From an uncultured Eubacteriales bacterium (GTDB taxonomy: Bacteria > Bacillota > Clostridia > Oscillospirales > CAG-272), in the NCBI GenBank assembly GCA_934401725.1, contig CAKRSS010000077.1, forward strand, positions 1 through 7,579: a stretch of 7,579 nt of DNA, written 5' to 3'. The translations under genes were made by a program, and so were the position numbers. This document shows positions 5,147 through 7,579 of the stretch, piece after piece. Under the pieces are notes generated by a model that had not been told where the DNA came from, did no database searches, and saw only the letters and a list, made by a program, of their open reading frames with translations. How positions within the stretch are numbered: the first letter of the stretch is position 1; the number at the start of each line of letters is the position of its first letter.

Positions 5147-6880
5147 ATGAAGCTGATAAAGCGTTTCGTCCACTATTACAAGCCCCACCGCCGCATGTTT
5201 TTTCTCGACATGTTTTGCTCGCTGCTCGTGGCGGTCGCGGATCTGTTCTACCCCATGATAACAAAAAACATCATCAACGACTACGTTCCGAACCAGCGGC
5301 TGCGGCTGCTGCTCGTCTGGGTGGGCGTGCTGCTCGGCATTTACATCGTCAAGTGCCTGCTGAATTACGTCATCTCCTACTACGGCCACACCGTCGGCGT
5401 CCGTATGCAGGCGGACATGCGCCGCGACCTGTTTGACCACCTCGAGAAGCTGCCGTTTTCCTATTTTGACGAAAACAAGTCCGGTGCGCTCATGTCGCGA
5501 CTGACAAACGACCTCTTCGAGGTCTCTGAGCTCGCCCACCACGGCCCCGAGAACCTGTTTTTGGCGACAATAATGTTCATCGGCTCCTTCATCCTGCTCA
5601 TGAACATCTGCGTCCCGCTGACGCTGATAATATTCTGCGTCGTGCCCTTCATTATATTTTTCGCCTTCAGAATGCGCAAAATGATGAACACGGCCTTCCG
5701 TCGCAGCCGCGAGCAGATTGCCGAAATAAACGCCGACATCGAAACCGCCATCGCCGGCATTCGCGTCACCCGCGCCTACACCGCCGAGCAGACCGAGCGC
5801 GAAAAGTTCGGCCGCGAGAACCGCAAATTCGTGCTCTGCCGCGCGTTTGCCTACAAGGCGATGAGCATTTTTCACTCAGGCATGACTATGCTCACCGACC
5901 TGCTCTATCTCGTTGTCCTGACGGCGGGCGGCCTGTTCTTCTTCTACGGCAAAATAGATATCGGCGAGTTCACCGCTTACCTGCTCTACATTTCGCTGTT
6001 TCTCGATCCCATCAAGCGGTTCATCTCGCTGTTTGAGCAGATGCAGGAGGGCATGACGGGCTTCAGGCGTTTCGTCGAGATAATGGACACCCCTGCCGAG
6101 GTTGACGAGGAGGGCGCGGAGGAGCTCGGCGAGCCCGATGGCGAGATTGTTTTCGAGAACGTTTCGTTTGCCTACCGTCCCGAGCCCGGAGTCGAGGAGC
6201 GCGAGGTGGTTCACGACATGACGCTGACCATCCCGAAGGGCAAAATGGTGGCGCTCGTCGGCCCGTCCGGCGGCGGAAAGACCACCATATGCAACCTCAT
6301 CCCGCGCTTTTACGAGCTGAACTCCGGCCGCATAACCATAGACGGCAAGGACATCCGCCACCTCACGCGGCGCTCGCTGCGCTCTGCTATCGGCATAGTC
6401 TCGCAGGACGTTTTTCTGTTCAACGGCACCATCCGCGAGAACATAGCCTACGGCTCGCCCGACGCCACCGACGAGCAGATTGTCGACGCGGCGCGCAAGG
6501 CCAACATCCACGATTACATCCGGACTCTCGAGAAGGGCTACGACACAAACGTCGGCGAGCGCGGCGTCAAGCTGTCGGGCGGACAGAAGCAGCGCATTTC
6601 CATCGCACGCGTCTTTCTGAAGAACCCCTCCATCCTGATACTCGACGAGGCAACCAGCGCACTCGACAACGCCACCGAGATGCAGGTGCAGACCGCCCTC
6701 GACGAGCTGACGCGCGGACGCACTGTCATAGTCGTGGCGCACCGGCTCTCCACCGTGCGCGGCGCCGACGAAATCGTCGTGCTGACCGATTGCGGGATAG
6801 TCGAGTCCGGCACGCACGACGAGCTGCTTGCAAAGCCCGACGGCGTCTACCGCGAGCTTTATTCCTATCAATTCCGCTAA
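5147..6880 (+). CDS. ABC exporter half-transporter (fused permease and ATPase, multidrug/lipid type)
   Basis: The 577-residue protein has the usual length of a type IV ABC half-exporter. Six likely membrane helices lie near 17-38, 53-78, 135-154, 156-176, 245-268 and 273-292. The ATPase follows: Walker A GPSGGGKTT (372-380), Q-loop Gln420 in IVSQDVFLF, signature LSGGQ (476-480), Walker B ending LDE with catalytic Glu501, D-loop SALD (504-507) and H-loop His532 in VVAHRLST. All key residues are present, so it should be an active ATP-driven exporter. Only one half-transporter is encoded here, so a homodimer is likely (BmrA/MsbA-like); the substrate is unknown. The ATG at 5147 has AAGGAGG at 5135-5141, 5 nt upstream, and is preferred over the in-frame ATG at 5105, which overlaps the promoter. 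It is divergent from the esterase and appears monocistronic. Confidence 0.95.
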   Translation: MKLIKRFVHYYKPHRRMFFLDMFCSLLVAVADLFYPMITKNIINDYVPNQRLRLLLVWVGVLLGIYIVKCLLNYVISYYGHTVGVRMQADMRRDLFDHLEKLPFSYFDENKSGALMSRLTNDLFEVSELAHHGPENLFLATIMFIGSFILLMNICVPLTLIIFCVVPFIIFFAFRMRKMMNTAFRRSREQIAEINADIETAIAGIRVTRAYTAEQTEREKFGRENRKFVLCRAFAYKAMSIFHSGMTMLTDLLYLVVLTAGGLFFFYGKIDIGEFTAYLLYISLFLDPIKRFISLFEQMQEGMTGFRRFVEIMDTPAEVDEEGAEELGEPDGEIVFENVSFAYRPEPGVEEREVVHDMTLTIPKGKMVALVGPSGGGKTTICNLIPRFYELNSGRITIDGKDIRHLTRRSLRSAIGIVSQDVFLFNGTIRENIAYGSPDATDEQIVDAARKANIHDYIRTLEKGYDTNVGERGVKLSGGQKQRISIARVFLKNPSILILDEATSALDNATEMQVQTALDELTRGRTVIVVAHRLSTVRGADEIVVLTDCGIVESGTHDELLAKPDGVYRELYSYQFR

Positions 6881-6889
6881 TCCGAGCCT

Positions 6890-6918
6890 CCGACCGCGGC
6901 AAAACCGCTTGCAGTCGG
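6890..6918 (+). other. Possible bulged hairpin just after the ABC exporter stop
   Basis: CCGAC (6890-6894) and GTCGG (6914-6918) enclose GCGG-CAAAA-CCGC (6896-6908), giving a stem with an asymmetric bulge 9 bp after the stop codon. It has no T-tract, so it is not itself a terminator; it may stabilise the mRNA end or be fortuitous. Confidence 0.3.
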
Positions 6919-6930
6919 TGTACAGAGACA

Positions 6931-6967
6931 CAAAACCGCCGGAGGGCGTTGCCCTCCGGCGGTTTTG
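6931..6967. terminator. Bidirectional rho-independent terminator
   Basis: Perfect 17-nt arms (6931-6947 and 6951-6967) from CAAAACCGCCGG to CCGGCGGTTTTG close on a 3-nt loop. With an A-tract on one side and a T-tract on the other, it can end transcription from both the ABC exporter on the left and the RNHCP gene on the right. Confidence 0.93.
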
Positions 6968-6984
6968 TTCGTTTCAGCGCGGCA

Positions 6985-7407
6985 TTACGACCTGATACTG
7001 CCGTCCCCACCCATCAGCGCGGTCATCTCCTCGATGCGCTCGAGCGGAAACGGCGGCGCGCAGAGCGGCTTCATGGCAATGCTCATGAGCTTCATGGGAT
7101 TGTCGTCCGCCGCAACGCGGTTGGAGCTGAGCGCGCCGCAGCGCGTGCAGCGGTGAATTATCGCCCACTCGCCGCCCTTGCGTACCCAGACCGCCACCGG
7201 CTCCATAATGCCGCCGCAGTCCGAGGCGCGGTCGCCCGGCTCAACGTCGACATGCAGGCTCGACAGGCAGTTCGGACAGTGGTTGCGATGCTCGCTCCCT
7301 GCCCCGCCCGGCGTGCACAGTCTGCCGCAGACCTTGCAGGTGAAGGTATCGTTGCACGGATGTGTTTTGTAGTATCCTTTTTCGTATTGCTTCCGTTTAT
7401 TTTTCAC
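6985..7407 (-). CDS. RNHCP-domain zinc-ribbon protein
   Basis: The 140-residue protein contains the signature that names the RNHCP family (PF12647 type), RNHCPNCL at 41-48. Cysteine pairs occur at Cys24/Cys27 (CKVC), Cys44/Cys47 (CPNC) and Cys87/Cys90 (CTRC), with Cys64 also present, enough for one or two zinc ribbons. The family tail SSNRVAADDNP (94-104) is intact. It is a small cytoplasmic protein whose function is unknown; a nucleic-acid or ribosome-associated role is only a guess from the zinc-ribbon fold. The start is a GTG at 7407, because an in-frame TGA lies two codons upstream; no good ribosome binding site is seen, so the start is uncertain. Its upstream region runs straight into the palindromic element at 7424-7577, and no clear promoter is visible. 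Confidence 0.87.
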   Translation of the reverse strand: MKNKRKQYEKGYYKTHPCNDTFTCKVCGRLCTPGGAGSEHRNHCPNCLSSLHVDVEPGDRASDCGGIMEPVAVWVRKGGEWAIIHRCTRCGALSSNRVAADDNPMKLMSIAMKPLCAPPFPLERIEEMTALMGGDGSIRS

Positions 7408-7423
7408 GGTTCATTTTAAGGCT

Positions 7424-7577
7424 TCACCGCGTAATTCCGAGGGCGCAATTGCGCAGTCAGATTTTTCGTCAGATGAAACAAAAATCCGCAGGCTGTAGCA
7501 GCGCTACAGTCAAGAATTTTTGTGAAATATGACGGAAAAGATGCAAGCAAGTGTGCCACTCGGACATTGCGCGGTGA
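7424..7577. mobile_element. MITE-like imperfect palindromic repeat element, about 154 bp
   Basis: The two ends are inverted copies: TCACCGCGTAAT-TCCGAG on the left, and on the right, read in reverse complement, TCACCGCGCAATGTCCGAG, differing by one substitution and one inserted base. The symmetry continues inward: TTTTCGTCA (7463-7471) with TGACGGAAAA (7530-7539), ACAAAAAT (7478-7485) with ATTTTTGT (7516-7523), and CTGTAGC-AGC-GCTACAG (7493-7509) at the centre near 7501. The left arm also holds the perfect palindrome GCGCAATTGCGC (7443-7454). There is no open reading frame of note. The structure fits a non-autonomous transposon derivative or a palindromic intergenic repeat. The target-site duplication cannot be tested because the right end is two bases from the window edge. 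Confidence 0.72.
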
Positions 7578-7579
7578 TG

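Noticed and set aside
5876..6931. Open frame of 351 codons antisense to the ABC ATPase domain, and a 376-codon frame at 6289-7419 on the plus strand.
   Set aside because: Both overlap genes with intact motifs; the second is Arg/His/Ala-rich and crosses a strong terminator. Neither shows a domain.
7443..7454. GCGCAATTGCGC as a stand-alone operator.
   Set aside because: It lies inside the larger symmetric element and is better explained as part of it.

Overview
The window looks like chromosomal DNA from a high-GC member of the Clostridia, most likely an uncultured gut Oscillospiraceae/Ruminococcaceae-type bacterium. This is inferred from AGGAGG-type ribosome binding sites, sigma-A-like promoters sitting in AT-rich gaps between GC-rich genes, the clostridial character of the M32 peptidase and the RNHCP protein, and a secreted esterase with a Thr/Pro linker and a GCGS-hydrophobic-KKK tail. 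There is no rRNA, tRNA, CRISPR array, phage gene or transposase.

Layout. (A) 1-1438: a leftward pair, an M32 carboxypeptidase (cut by the window start, N-terminal 118 residues visible) preceded by a xylose-isomerase-like TIM-barrel sugar isomerase/epimerase, read from a strong promoter at 1308-1336. (B) 1377-3799: a rightward three-gene operon, PHP-domain phosphoesterase, metallo-beta-lactamase-fold hydrolase and ThuA-like protein, each with a good ribosome binding site. It starts at a promoter at 1377-1405 and ends in a perfect 38-bp palindromic terminator. (C) 3858-4976: a leftward secreted, membrane-anchored SGNH/GDSL esterase that converges on the same terminator. (D) 5147-6880: a rightward ABC exporter half-transporter, divergent from the esterase, with both promoters in the 170-bp gap. 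(E) 6985-7407: a leftward RNHCP zinc-ribbon protein, converging on the ABC gene across a second perfect hairpin. (F) 7424-7577: a 154-bp imperfectly palindromic MITE-like element ending almost at the window edge.

How the genes may work together. The TIM-barrel isomerase and the PHP/MBL/ThuA operon are divergently transcribed from a shared 160-bp control region. All three catalytic families act on sugars, phosphoesters or cyclic phosphates, so a small carbohydrate or phospho-sugar scavenging module is plausible, but no substrate can be read from the sequence. The esterase and ABC exporter form a second divergent pair. They may share regulation, but there is no proof of a functional link. I do not see clear evidence of a wholly new defence or mobile system. 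The least explained items are the palindromic element beside the RNHCP gene, the composition of the PHP/MBL/ThuA operon, and the esterase's C-terminal sorting-like tail.
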